A stretch of DNA of 20,153 bases from an uncultured Porphyromonadaceae bacterium (GTDB taxonomy: Bacteria > Bacteroidota > Bacteroidia > Bacteroidales > Muribaculaceae): assembly GCA_947174735.1 (NCBI GenBank), contig CAMWKC010000009.1, positions 1 to 20,153 on the forward strand, in the 5' to 3' direction. The position numbers and the translations under genes are program-made. Each line of letters starts with the position of its first letter. Position 1 is the first letter of the stretch. Under the pieces are notes generated by a model. The model made no database searches. It had not been told where the DNA came from and saw only the letters and a program-made list of their open reading frames with translations. Positions 6,058 through 15,413 of this stretch are shown piece after piece.

Positions 6058-8070
6058 ATGAATATGTCAGATAATCTCGAATCCATACAGGCCGCCTTCG
6101 GAGCTGCCAATCAAAAGAACGATACAGACAGTGTAGGCAACATAGCCGATACCCGTCCTGTGGCCGATATTTTGTCGGACTTCGGCCGTAGTATTGATGA
6201 AACAGGTGGCTTTCCGCTGGAGATAAAACCTGATCGTACTACCGAAGATATTCACCATAACCGGCCGGGTGCACAGTTACGTGCCAAGATACTTGGTTTG
6301 CCTGAGTCTCCGGGGGTATATATGTATATCGACCGTCACGGGCGGGTCATATATGTCGGAAAAGCCAAAAGACTCAAACGTCGTGTAAGCTCATACTTCA
6401 ACCGTATCCATGATTCAGTGCGTACAAATCTCATGGTGCGCAACATTGTCGATATGCGTTTCATTGTGGTGCATACCGAAGAGGACGCTCTGCATCTTGA
6501 GAATGCCATGATAAAGGAATATCAGCCGAGATATAATGTATTACTCAAAGATGATAAGTCTTATCCGTGGATAGTCGTAACTAAAGAACCTTATCCGCGT
6601 GTATTCATGACACGCGAAAGGGGATTGGATGCGAAATATTACGGTCCGTACAGTAATACTGCCTCGGCACGGGTGGTGCTGGAACTGATACGTGAGATAT
6701 ATCCGCTTCGCAGTTGTCGTCATGCTCTTGACCAAAAGAGCATAGCCCGTGGAAAGTATCGTCTTTGTCTCGATTATCATCTCGGTAAATGCGGAGGGCC
6801 CTGTCGTGGCCTTATACACATCGACGATTATAATGAAGCTGTAAGCCGGGTCCGTCAGATACTCAACGGAGACACGGTTGAACTTGAACAGCACCTGCGT
6901 GACGAAATGAACCGGCTGGCCGGAGAGTGGAAATTCGAGCAGGCAAATCAGGTCAAGGAAAAATACCTTGCCGTACAGCGTTACAATACCAAGGCTATAA
7001 TCTCCGCAGCCGATAAACCTGATACCGATATGTTCGCCTACGTCGAGGAGGGTGATACGGCATACGTTAACTTTATGCATCTTCACCGAGGTGCCGTGAT
7101 ACAGAGTCTCAATATGGAGTTCCGCAGGCGTCTCGCCGAATCGAAAGAGTCAATACTGTCGTATGCCATAAGTGAGATAGCACGGCGTTTTGACCGTAAG
7201 TTCAGAGAAGTGATAGTACCTTTTGAACCGGATGTCGAATTTGAGGGAGTTCGTTTTACGGTGCCTCGACGTGGTGAAATGCGCAAGCTTCTTGAAGTGG
7301 GAGAGAAGAACGCCCGGCAATATATGGCCGACAAACAGAAGCAGGCCGAGGTTCTCGATCCGGAACATGGGGTGAACCGGCTAATGGAGCAAATGAAAAC
7401 AGACTTTCGCCTCAGCGTTGAACCGCGCCATATAGAATGTTTCGATAACTCCAACATTCAAGGTACGAATCCCGTGGCAAGTTGTGTGGTGTTCCGTAAC
7501 GGCAAGCCCAGTAAACGTGATTACCGTCACTTTATAATAAAGACTGTCGAAGGACCCGATGATTTTGCTTCGATGAAGGAAGTCCTGCATCGACGTTATA
7601 CACGCATGATGGCCGAAGGACAGCCGTTGCCGCAGCTTGTGGTAGTTGACGGTGGCAAGGGACAACTCAGTGCTGCCGTTGAGGCTTTCGACGAGATGGG
7701 TATACGTGGAGAGGTGGCTTTGGTAGGTATTGCCAAGCGTCTTGAAGAGATTTATTTTCCCGGAGATACGCTACCGCTCTATATTGATAAAAAGAGTCCG
7801 AGTCTGCGGGTCATACAGGCTTTGCGTGACGAAGCGCACCGGTTTGGTATCACACATCACCGTCTGCGCCGTTCCAAAGGACAGATAAGTAGTCAGCTTG
7901 ACGATATCAAAGGAATAGGACCGGCCACAGCACAGACGCTCATGAAACACTTCAGAAGCGTAAAGCGTATGAAAGAGGCTTCACTTGATGAACTTTCCGC
8001 TGTAGTCGGAAAAGCTAAAGGAAGTATAATCTACACTCATTTTCACAGTCCGGAAGATGAGCTACAATAA
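6058..8070 (+). CDS. uvrC: Excinuclease ABC subunit UvrC with N-terminal extension
   Basis: UvrC makes both incisions around a DNA lesion after UvrA2B loading in nucleotide excision repair. In order the 670-residue product shows a GIY-YIG nuclease domain for the 3' cut (GVY 86-88, YVG 99-101, about 78-165), four cysteines spaced like the known UvrC Fe-S ligands (C220, C237, C245, C249), a UVR motif that contacts UvrB (about 275-312), an RNase H-like domain for the 5' cut (catalytic D463, D531 and H594) and tandem helix-hairpin-helix motifs (about 611-655). Relatives usually begin close to the GIY-YIG domain, whereas this frame has about 72 extra acidic, probably disordered residues. The only in-frame Met codons before the domain are M1 and M3, so the extension appears real. 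rnr follows after 65 bases, probably in one transcript. Confidence 0.97.
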   Translation: MNMSDNLESIQAAFGAANQKNDTDSVGNIADTRPVADILSDFGRSIDETGGFPLEIKPDRTTEDIHHNRPGAQLRAKILGLPESPGVYMYIDRHGRVIYVGKAKRLKRRVSSYFNRIHDSVRTNLMVRNIVDMRFIVVHTEEDALHLENAMIKEYQPRYNVLLKDDKSYPWIVVTKEPYPRVFMTRERGLDAKYYGPYSNTASARVVLELIREIYPLRSCRHALDQKSIARGKYRLCLDYHLGKCGGPCRGLIHIDDYNEAVSRVRQILNGDTVELEQHLRDEMNRLAGEWKFEQANQVKEKYLAVQRYNTKAIISAADKPDTDMFAYVEEGDTAYVNFMHLHRGAVIQSLNMEFRRRLAESKESILSYAISEIARRFDRKFREVIVPFEPDVEFEGVRFTVPRRGEMRKLLEVGEKNARQYMADKQKQAEVLDPEHGVNRLMEQMKTDFRLSVEPRHIECFDNSNIQGTNPVASCVVFRNGKPSKRDYRHFIIKTVEGPDDFASMKEVLHRRYTRMMAEGQPLPQLVVVDGGKGQLSAAVEAFDEMGIRGEVALVGIAKRLEEIYFPGDTLPLYIDKKSPSLRVIQALRDEAHRFGITHHRLRRSKGQISSQLDDIKGIGPATAQTLMKHFRSVKRMKEASLDELSAVVGKAKGSIIYTHFHSPEDELQ

Positions 8071-8135
8071 AAAGATACATCATAATTAATAAAACAGCGC
8101 CGTAAGAGCGTTTTAATAAATAAAACATAACCCAA

Positions 8136-10409
8136 ATGAGAAATACAGACAATCAAAGCACGGAAGCTCCCGTGCGTATGCGCAAAAAGGAGCTCCTTGG
8201 CAAGATACTGGCCTTCCTCCAGAAGGAGAATAAACAGGCCTTTAACTACAAACAGATCGCTTTTGCTATCGACGCCGTACATCCGGCTAACCGTAACGAT
8301 GTTATAAATATCCTCGACGAGCTTGCCGCTGCCGATGAGATAACCGAAGTGAGTCTCGGACGCTATAAGGCAAAAGCTAACCGAGGCACCGAGAATGAAG
8401 GAATCTTCGTACGCCGTAGTAACGGCCGTAATGCTGTTATAATCGACGATGAACAGATAGCTGTAGCTGAACGTGATTCGATGCACGCTCTTAACGGAGA
8501 CCGTGTCCGAGTTATGGTGTCGGCCAGTCGTAAGGGTCAGGAACCTATGGCCCGTGTCACGGAGATAATCGAGGCCAAAGACCAGGTCTTTATCGGCACT
8601 TTGCAGGTTGATAAAAATTATTCGGCTCTTGTGACCGATTCGAAGTTTCTTGCAGCCGATATTATCATACCGCGTTCCAAACTTAAGGGCGGTAAGACCG
8701 GCGATAAAGCTATAGCACGTATCACCTATTGGGGCGATGACGAAATGAATCCCAAAGGTGAGATAATAGATATTCTGGGACGCAAAGGGGAGAATACAGC
8801 CGAGATGCATGCTATACTCGCTGAATTCGGTTTGCCGTATAAATATCCCGAGAATGTAGAGAAAGCCGCCAATCGTATTGATGCCGGTATTACTCCCGAA
8901 GAAATCGCACGTCGTGAGGACTTCCGTGGTGTTACTACATTTACTATAGACCCCCGTGATGCAAAAGACTTTGACGATGCGCTTTCCATCCGTCAGCTTG
9001 CCAACGGCAACTGGGAAGTAGGTGTGCATATCGCCGATGTTACTCATTATGTACATCCCGGCAGTGTAATTGATCGCGAAGCCCAGCAGCGTGCTACGAG
9101 TGTATATCTTGTGGACCGTACTATTCCCATGCTGCCTGAACACCTCTCGAACGGAATCTGCTCACTACGTCCTAATGAAGAAAAACTGACGTTCTCAGCT
9201 ATATTCGAACTTGACTCCAAGGCCAATGTTCTCAATTACCGTATAGGCCGTACTGTCATAAAGAGCGACCGCCGCTTCACATACGAAGAAGCACAGGAAA
9301 TCATAGAGACCGGAAAAGGGGACTTTGCCCGTGAGGTGCTGACTCTTGACAGTCTTGCCAAACATCTGCGTCGCCGTCGTTACGAAGCCGGTGCACTTGA
9401 GTTTGACCGTGCTGAAGTACGTTTCGATATTGATAAAGATGGTAAGCCTGTCAGCGTCTATTTTAAAGAGTCAAAAGATGCCAACAAGCTTATCGAGGAA
9501 TTCATGCTTCTCGCCAATCTTACCGTGGCCGAGGCCATAGGCAAGGTGCCTAAGGGGAAAAAGGCAAAGGCATTTGTCTATCGTGTGCATGATAATCCGG
9601 ACCCTGAAAAGATTTCCAACTTCTCGATGATTGCGTCGCGTTTCGGTTACAAAATCAATGTTGACGCCAAAGCGAGTGAAGTCAACAAGAGTCTTAACCG
9701 TATGCTGAAAGATGTCAAAGGACGCGGTGAGGAGAATATGTTGTCGATGCTTGCCATACGTTCTATGGCAAAGGCTGAATATACTACAGACAATGTCGGC
9801 CACTATGGTCTGGCTCTCGATTACTATACACACTTCACATCGCCGATACGTCGTTATCCCGACATGATGGTGCATCGTCTGCTGGCTAAATATGCCGAAG
9901 GTTCGCGTAGCGCGGACAAACTCAAACTGCAGGAGCAGTGTGTACACTCAAGCGATATGGAACAGCTTGCCGCCAACGCCGAGCGTGCCTCGATACGTTA
10001 CAAGCAGGTTGAATTCATGCGTGACCGTCTCGGACAGATATACGAGGGTGTCATTTCGGGTGTGACCGAATGGGGCTTTTATGTCGAGCTTGATGAGAAT
10101 ATGTGTGAGGGTCTGGTACCCGTGCGCGACCTTGCAGATGATTACTATGAACTCGACGAAAAGAATTATTGTCTGGTAGGCCGCAAACATCATAACATGT
10201 ATACACTCGGTGACAGAGTAAAGGTACAGGTAGCTCGTGCCGACCTTGACCGGAAGCAGCTTGATTTCGCACTTATAACTGATGAGGGTAATCCTAACAA
10301 ACCTCTGAAGCCACAGTCTGCCAATCCGCGTGCTTCGAAAGAAAAGAAGCATCAGAAGAATTCCCGTAAGGGTAGTTCACATCGTGGTGACCGTAAAAAT
10401 AAAGACTGA
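8136..10409 (+). CDS. rnr: Ribonuclease R
   Basis: RNase R is a processive 3'-to-5' exoribonuclease that degrades structured RNA and takes part in rRNA and mRNA quality control. The 757-residue product has an N-terminal winged-helix-like segment (about 15-80), cold-shock domains (about 85-215), the RNB catalytic domain with the metal-binding motif FTIDPRDAKDFDDA (269-282), and an S1 RNA-binding domain (about 640-717, GQIYEGVISGVTEWGFYVEL). The tail of about 34 residues is rich in Lys, Arg and Ser, as is common in RNase R and useful for RNA contact. Length is normal and no frame break is seen. No promoter was found in the 65-base gap after uvrC, so read-through from uvrC is likely. Confidence 0.97.
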   Translation: MRNTDNQSTEAPVRMRKKELLGKILAFLQKENKQAFNYKQIAFAIDAVHPANRNDVINILDELAAADEITEVSLGRYKAKANRGTENEGIFVRRSNGRNAVIIDDEQIAVAERDSMHALNGDRVRVMVSASRKGQEPMARVTEIIEAKDQVFIGTLQVDKNYSALVTDSKFLAADIIIPRSKLKGGKTGDKAIARITYWGDDEMNPKGEIIDILGRKGENTAEMHAILAEFGLPYKYPENVEKAANRIDAGITPEEIARREDFRGVTTFTIDPRDAKDFDDALSIRQLANGNWEVGVHIADVTHYVHPGSVIDREAQQRATSVYLVDRTIPMLPEHLSNGICSLRPNEEKLTFSAIFELDSKANVLNYRIGRTVIKSDRRFTYEEAQEIIETGKGDFAREVLTLDSLAKHLRRRRYEAGALEFDRAEVRFDIDKDGKPVSVYFKESKDANKLIEEFMLLANLTVAEAIGKVPKGKKAKAFVYRVHDNPDPEKISNFSMIASRFGYKINVDAKASEVNKSLNRMLKDVKGRGEENMLSMLAIRSMAKAEYTTDNVGHYGLALDYYTHFTSPIRRYPDMMVHRLLAKYAEGSRSADKLKLQEQCVHSSDMEQLAANAERASIRYKQVEFMRDRLGQIYEGVISGVTEWGFYVELDENMCEGLVPVRDLADDYYELDEKNYCLVGRKHHNMYTLGDRVKVQVARADLDRKQLDFALITDEGNPNKPLKPQSANPRASKEKKHQKNSRKGSSHRGDRKNKD

Positions 10410-10413
10410 CTCT

Positions 10414-10443
10414 CATGAATTGTGTCATGTGACACAATTCATG
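10414..10443. terminator. Palindromic hairpin between rnr and the glycosidase gene
   Basis: CATGAATTGTGTCA (10414-10427) and TGACACAATTCATG (10430-10443) are exact complements separated by two bases, giving 14 bp of symmetry. It begins four bases after the rnr stop codon, where a terminator is expected, but no T-run follows on either strand. It could equally be an operator for the glycosidase gene 37 bases downstream. Confidence 0.55.
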
Positions 10444-10479
10444 GCAATACATGATTTTCAAGTTTTCTATAATTAAGCT

Positions 10480-12780
10480 ATGAACAAGAAATTCCTCCTG
10501 TCCGCTGCCGTAGCCGGTGTCATGCTTCCCGCTGTGGCTTCTGCCGACAATGTGATTGTAGCTACCGACGCTTATCGATGGGTAGGCGATTCGATAGTAC
10601 AGGGTGAGTATAAAGCATGGGCCGAGAGTCCTGTCGAAATACGGTCAACCTATCATGCTCGTCCACATTATTTCATGCCTGTGGAGCAATCATGGCGTCT
10701 GAAAAATGACATCAGTGCTTATCCACGTCTGCACAGCACCAACCGTCTGCACGAGGCTATTTACAACATGGGCCTTGACGAAATGATCAATGCTGTCGAG
10801 CCCGATACGACGTTGCGTACCGGTAAGGAATGGGCAGGTGTCTGGACCCGCGACGTGAGCTATTCTATTATTCTCTCTATGGCCGCTCTGCAGCCGGAGG
10901 CTTCGATGATTTCGCTCATGAAGAAAGTCAATGCCGAGGGTCAGATTATTCAGGATACCGGTTCGGGCGGTGCATGGCCTATAAGTACCGACCGTATGAT
11001 ATGGGTTGTGGCTGCCTGGGAAGTGTACAAAGTGACTGGTGATATGGACTGGCTACGTAAGGTCTATCCCATAGCAGTGCGGAGCCTTGCCAAAGATGCC
11101 GCCACAGTGATGAGTGCCGACGGTCTGGTAAAGGGTGAGACATCATTCATCGACTGGCGTGAACAGAGTTATCCGCGCTGGATGCAGACTGCCGATATAG
11201 CACAGAGCGAAGCTATGGGCACCAATGTCCTTTATGCCGCCGCTCTGCAGGCAACTTCTGATATGGCGTCTATTCTTGGTCATAAGAAGGAAGCTGCGCA
11301 ATATGCAGCCGAGGCAAAGCGGTTAGGTGAAGCTATTGATCATGCGTTCCGTATGGACGATAAAGGTTACTGGGGTATGTACCGTTACGGTCGAGACTCG
11401 ATGTTGCTTAATCCGCGTGCCGAGAGCCTTGGACTTGCATTGGCAGTACTCTATGATGTGGCTTCGCCCGAACTTCAGCGTTCCATATCGGAAAATGCTC
11501 CGGTGACGCCTTACGGACCTCCGGTATTCTGGCCGCAGATTTCCGATATGCCAAACTATCATAATAATGCTCTTTGGCCGTTTGTGGCTTCCTATTGGAC
11601 TCTTGCGCAGGCTAAGGCCGGTAACGAGCAAGGTGTTCTCGAGGGTATAGGTTCTGTTTACCGTCCTGCCGCGCTCTTCGCTACCAACAAAGAAAATCTC
11701 AATCTTGACAACGGCGATATATTCACTGAGCTGAATTCATCGAATATGCTGTGGTCTCTGTCGGGCAATCTTGCCTTGACGCAGCAGATTCTTTTCGGTA
11801 TACATTTCGAGCCGAACGGACTTCGTATCGCACCTTTTGTACCTAAGGCACTGGCTGGCGACCGGACCCTTGAGAATTTCCCGTATCGTGGAGCGAGTCT
11901 TGATATAACGGTAAGCGGCTATGGTGACAATGTAGCTTCGCTTACACTCAATGGTAAGAAGCTAAAGCCCGGTGAAGTTATACCGGCTTCGCAACTGAAA
12001 GGACATTGCAATATCAAGGTAGTTATGGATAACGAACCTATCCGTCCTATGTCGCTGTCACGTACTCCCAACGTTAAAGCTCCGCTTACACCGATAACAT
12101 GGCTGTCTCACGATCCGGAACTCTCCGGTGCCGATGTACCTGTCGAGAATCGTCTGCAGTGGAATCCTATAGAGTATATAGCCGGTTATATCGTCCTGCG
12201 TGACGGTGAAGAAGTAGGGCGCACACGTCAGACAACTTGGGCCGCTGTTGAGCCGGGAGAGTGGCAGGTAATCGGTATAGATGGTAACGGCGTGCAGTCG
12301 TTTGCTTCCGAACCGCGTAGCAATCGTCCGCATTTGGTAGCCGAAATGCCTGGAGAGAGTACAGCTTTGCGTTCATCTGAAATCAGCTATCGGCCAGAAA
12401 CTCCTGTTGACGGTTTCAGCGGTGCGGGCTTCGTTGAGGTTGACCATGCTTCCGCACCTGTAAATATTGCGGTCGATATTCCGGCGGACGGTATATATAC
12501 TTTCGCTCTGCGTTATGCCAATGGCAATGGTCCGGTCAATACCGAAAACAAAGCAGCTATACGTACTCTCGCTGTTGACGGTACCAATGCCGGTACTGTC
12601 GTGATGCCGACACGCGGTGTAGCCAACTGGAATGACTGGGGGCTTAGCAACACAGTACGTGTGCCGCTGAAAGCCGGACGCCATACCGTCACCGTCGAAT
12701 ACCTCCCCGAAGACGAGAACATGAACCTCTCTACCAACCACGCTCTCCTTGACCGTCTCGTCATCGAGCGTGCCCGATAA
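10480..12780 (+). CDS. Secreted (alpha/alpha)6-barrel glycoside hydrolase with C-terminal beta domains
   Basis: The 766-residue product starts with a clear Sec signal peptide (KKFLLSAAVAGVMLPAVASA, cleavage near residue 22). Residues about 75-440 look like a six-hairpin (alpha/alpha)6 glycosidase of the clan that includes GH63, GH78 and bacterial glycogen-debranching-like proteins. Marks are GVWTRDVSYSI (120-130), GSGGAWP (161-167), a DWRE segment (225-228) and NNALWPF (362-368). In related barrels an acidic residue in a DWxE-type segment is the general acid, so E228 or D225 is a candidate. A small beta domain follows (about 445-520), then a fibronectin-III-like segment (about 535-615) and a carbohydrate-binding-module-like beta sandwich (about 640-766). 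The CAZy family and substrate cannot be assigned by eye. It converges with the SusC/D operon, so it may act on the same or a related glycan. Confidence 0.75.
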   Translation: MNKKFLLSAAVAGVMLPAVASADNVIVATDAYRWVGDSIVQGEYKAWAESPVEIRSTYHARPHYFMPVEQSWRLKNDISAYPRLHSTNRLHEAIYNMGLDEMINAVEPDTTLRTGKEWAGVWTRDVSYSIILSMAALQPEASMISLMKKVNAEGQIIQDTGSGGAWPISTDRMIWVVAAWEVYKVTGDMDWLRKVYPIAVRSLAKDAATVMSADGLVKGETSFIDWREQSYPRWMQTADIAQSEAMGTNVLYAAALQATSDMASILGHKKEAAQYAAEAKRLGEAIDHAFRMDDKGYWGMYRYGRDSMLLNPRAESLGLALAVLYDVASPELQRSISENAPVTPYGPPVFWPQISDMPNYHNNALWPFVASYWTLAQAKAGNEQGVLEGIGSVYRPAALFATNKENLNLDNGDIFTELNSSNMLWSLSGNLALTQQILFGIHFEPNGLRIAPFVPKALAGDRTLENFPYRGASLDITVSGYGDNVASLTLNGKKLKPGEVIPASQLKGHCNIKVVMDNEPIRPMSLSRTPNVKAPLTPITWLSHDPELSGADVPVENRLQWNPIEYIAGYIVLRDGEEVGRTRQTTWAAVEPGEWQVIGIDGNGVQSFASEPRSNRPHLVAEMPGESTALRSSEISYRPETPVDGFSGAGFVEVDHASAPVNIAVDIPADGIYTFALRYANGNGPVNTENKAAIRTLAVDGTNAGTVVMPTRGVANWNDWGLSNTVRVPLKAGRHTVTVEYLPEDENMNLSTNHALLDRLVIERAR

Positions 12781-12816
12781 GAAAGTTTCTGCTATTGGCG
12801 TATGAACAATAAAGAA

Positions 12817-12857
12817 AGAAGGAGACAGGCACACGGAAGCAGTGTCTGTCTCCTTTT
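12817..12857. terminator. Bidirectional terminator between convergent glycosidase and GH97 genes
   Basis: AAGGAGACAG (12819-12828) pairs with CTGTCTCCTT (12846-12855), and four more inner pairs including one G-T follow. On the plus strand the stem runs into TTTTGGATTT; on the minus strand it runs into TTCTTTCTTTATTG. It lies between the stop codons of two converging genes (12780 and 12943), the usual place for a shared terminator. Nothing else was found in this 162-base gap. Confidence 0.75.
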
Positions 12858-12942
12858 GGATTTGCAGTTATACCGGATTGCTATTGATAACTGCACATCA
12901 TTTCACCTTTTCGTTACTTATCTTTACTAATTCTCACCTTCT

Positions 12943-14949
12943 TCATTTCGCAGCGAGTTTTGTGAGCTTGATAGCGCAACCGCCGCTACGGCCCTGTGGA
13001 ATGGTAAGAGACATATCGGACGTTACATCTTTCTGCTCTATTATCACAGGATAAGGGTCGGTATCATAATTAGCGTTTTCACCGTCACGGTAGATAGTGG
13101 CGCGATAAGTACACTCGGGGTCGAGGAAAGAAAGATTGATATTGGCTGTACGAGCTTCGTCACCTGTGGCACTGCCAACAAACCAGCTGTCTCCGCCTTT
13201 CTCTTTACGGGCGGTGGTAATATATTTTCCTATCTCAGCTTCAGGAAATACTGTTTTATCCCAGTCGGTCGGACAATCGCAGACAAACTGAAAAGGACCG
13301 GGATTTGACTCATAGTTTTCTATTTCATCTGATGCCATCTGCAAAGGCGAGTAAAGAATTACGAACAGAGCAAGCTGTTTGGCAAGTGTGGTGTTGACAT
13401 GGGTTTGAGGCATAACGGGATTCTCAAACCTGAAAGTAACGGGTGTAAAGTCCATCGGGCCGGCCAGACCACGTGTGAAGGGAAGAGTTACAGTATGCGA
13501 CGGAGGATTACCACCTTCTGGACACCATGCATCCCATTCCTGACCACGTACACCTTCCTGAGTCATAAGATTAGGATAGGTACGCTGCAGACCTGTGGGC
13601 ATTACCGGCTCGTGATTATCTATTGCGAGACGGTGACGTGCCGCAGTCTCTATGACTTTACGGTAATGGCGTACACCGAACTGACTGCTGTGCAGCTCTT
13701 TATTATCAAGCATATCACCTACATAACCGGTTTTTACATAGTGCATACCGTTATCTGCATAGAGTTTCATGCCATCCTCCATCTGACGCTCATAATTGGC
13801 TATTTTGCCGCCTGTCTCATGATGACCTATGAGTGCCACACCCTTCTCACGTCCGTAGCGGTTTAGTTCGGCGATATCAAAATCCTCGTATGGACGTGTG
13901 AAAGAAAAGTCCCATGTAACCCAGTCATGGTTCCAGCCTTCTACAAGTACACCGCCGAAATTATGGCGGGCTGCAAAGTCCATATAGCGTTTTACGTTTT
14001 CGGTTGTTGCTCCATGTTTTTCGCCGGCTTCCCATGTGGCGGTTTTCATGTGATAGCACCACCATACTCCGAGGTAACGTTGCGGCACACAGAATTCTTC
14101 AGCATTCTCAATAGCACATGGTTCATTGAGGTTTAACATTATACGGCTAAGAGCCATATCGCCGGCGTTATCAGCTATTATAAGTGTACGCCAGGGAGAT
14201 ACACGTACATCGGTTACAAATACCTTTTCACCTGATTGCCACGGAGTGAGTTCGGCCTTCAATACAGTTGAGCCGGGAGTTGACTGAAGATTCATAGCGG
14301 CATAATCGGTAAGATTAGCTTCGTGCAGGGCTAAATGTGTACCGTCAGCACAACGCATAGTGACAGGTGTGGATACTTTACCCATACGGTCAAGAGGCAG
14401 TTCACGGAACAGTGCTTCATAGAAACGGTAGCCTTCAGCCGGAATACTCCAGGTGTCAGGACATTCGTCAAAGGCGAACTCAGTAAGTTCATCCATTATG
14501 ACAAAGTCCTGAAGCGACTGCTGACGAGGAAACTCGTACCGGAAACCTATACCGTCGTTAAAGACACGGAATACGATAGCTATGTTACGTCCGGGAGCGA
14601 TCTTCTTTTGCTGGAGATTGACACGTAGCTCGTTGTAATTGTTATCTATTAACGACTCTTCGCCCCATACAGGTTGCCATGTTTCTGAATGGGAATCCCT
14701 GTCGGCTGATTTAACCGAAATGCCCTCAGCAAAATCGGGCTGTTCCTTCAGTTTCAATCCCAGACGTGACTCATTGAGTAGCGGATGCCCCTTGTGTGTG
14801 ACGGAATAATACGGTACTCCTTTCTTTGTATCGAACTCAAGATTAATTGAGCCGTCGGGGGATGTCACCGCCAGCGGCTTGGCAGTACCACATAGTGTAC
14901 TGCAAGCCATAACGGTAATGGATATAATGTATTTTTTAAGGCTTATCAT
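12943..14949 (-). CDS. susB: GH97 alpha-glucosidase, inverting SusB-type
   Basis: GH97 enzymes hydrolyse alpha-linked glucosides or galactosides with calcium. The 668-residue product has an N-terminal beta-sandwich (about 25-285), a catalytic TIM barrel (about 290-565) and a C-terminal beta domain. Acidic residues line up with SusB of Bacteroides thetaiotaomicron: E210 (LALHEAN), E337 (VEGWN), E378 (HHETGG), E447 (DNHEP) and E471 (GQEWD), with spacings of 69 and 24 between the last three as in SusB E439, E508 and E532. The YVKTGYVG segment (404-411) has Gly where retaining members carry the nucleophilic Asp. This predicts an inverting alpha-glucosidase. The N-terminus is a secretion signal; a VMAC (13-16) lipobox is possible, so a lipoprotein is not excluded. 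Only one base separates it from the upstream lipoprotein gene, so it ends the operon. The symbol is by analogy. Confidence 0.92.
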   Translation of the reverse strand: MISLKKYIISITVMACSTLCGTAKPLAVTSPDGSINLEFDTKKGVPYYSVTHKGHPLLNESRLGLKLKEQPDFAEGISVKSADRDSHSETWQPVWGEESLIDNNYNELRVNLQQKKIAPGRNIAIVFRVFNDGIGFRYEFPRQQSLQDFVIMDELTEFAFDECPDTWSIPAEGYRFYEALFRELPLDRMGKVSTPVTMRCADGTHLALHEANLTDYAAMNLQSTPGSTVLKAELTPWQSGEKVFVTDVRVSPWRTLIIADNAGDMALSRIMLNLNEPCAIENAEEFCVPQRYLGVWWCYHMKTATWEAGEKHGATTENVKRYMDFAARHNFGGVLVEGWNHDWVTWDFSFTRPYEDFDIAELNRYGREKGVALIGHHETGGKIANYERQMEDGMKLYADNGMHYVKTGYVGDMLDNKELHSSQFGVRHYRKVIETAARHRLAIDNHEPVMPTGLQRTYPNLMTQEGVRGQEWDAWCPEGGNPPSHTVTLPFTRGLAGPMDFTPVTFRFENPVMPQTHVNTTLAKQLALFVILYSPLQMASDEIENYESNPGPFQFVCDCPTDWDKTVFPEAEIGKYITTARKEKGGDSWFVGSATGDEARTANINLSFLDPECTYRATIYRDGENANYDTDPYPVIIEQKDVTSDMSLTIPQGRSGGCAIKLTKLAAK

Positions 14950-14950
14950 A

Positions 14951-15400
14951 TCAGTTGAGATAAGTTACATGAATTTTATGCTTATTGCCGTCTATGATCA
15001 CCTGATAGGTACCGCTTTCTGTTACTACCCATTTATTATCCGGGTTACCGTCCGGCATAAGCGATATTTCTTCCGATACCACGCCTGTATGACTTATAGT
15101 AACTCCGTTGACAGCAGGCATTATGAACGGGCCGCCCCAGTTGCCCGGTTCCATCGGACATTTGAATTCCCCTTCATTCAGTGTGCCTTCATAACGGAAT
15201 ATGTTGGCATCGGTTTTCTCCATTTGTACAGGATTATCTATATTCCAGTCGGCAGGTGTGGCATTACCAACCATCCAGAGATTCTCTATTTCGTAAGGTG
15301 TGACAGGTATTTCCACAACGTTGAGGTCTTTATCTGAGTCGCAACCTGTCAGAGGGAAAAGCGACAGGAGTATAATGGGAGCTATAAAGTATAGTTTCAT
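14951..15400 (-). CDS. Short SusE/SusF-like surface lipoprotein, single glycan-binding module
   Basis: This 149-residue product begins with a lipoprotein signal ending in LTGC (lipidated C20). The next residues, DSDKD, are acidic, as in Bacteroidetes export signals for surface lipoproteins. Residues about 38-147 match one module of the SusE/SusF outer-membrane starch-binding proteins: NLWMVGNATPADWNID (40-55), GEFKCPMEPGNWGGPFI (77-93) and a C-terminal strand GTYQVIIDGNKHKIHV. Candidate sugar-stacking aromatics are W52, W88 and W124. SusE and SusF themselves are about 390-490 residues with several modules, so this is a minimal version. It lies between susD (13-base gap) and GH97 (1-base gap), the position of susE/susF in starch loci, so its task is presumably to bind alpha-glucan at the cell surface. 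Confidence 0.8.
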   Translation of the reverse strand: MKLYFIAPIILLSLFPLTGCDSDKDLNVVEIPVTPYEIENLWMVGNATPADWNIDNPVQMEKTDANIFRYEGTLNEGEFKCPMEPGNWGGPFIMPAVNGVTISHTGVVSEEISLMPDGNPDNKWVVTESGTYQVIIDGNKHKIHVTYLN

Positions 15401-15413
15401 GAGTACTGATATA

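Noticed and set aside
8091..8114. Hairpin in the uvrC-rnr gap (AAAAC...GTTTT)
   Set aside because: Only about seven pairs with a bulge and no T-run; too weak to call a terminator, and uvrC-rnr read-through seems likely.
8043..9143. Open frame of 366 codons on the minus strand inside rnr
   Set aside because: It is wholly antisense to the clear ribonuclease R gene, has no recognisable domain or signal, and arises from the codon bias of rnr.
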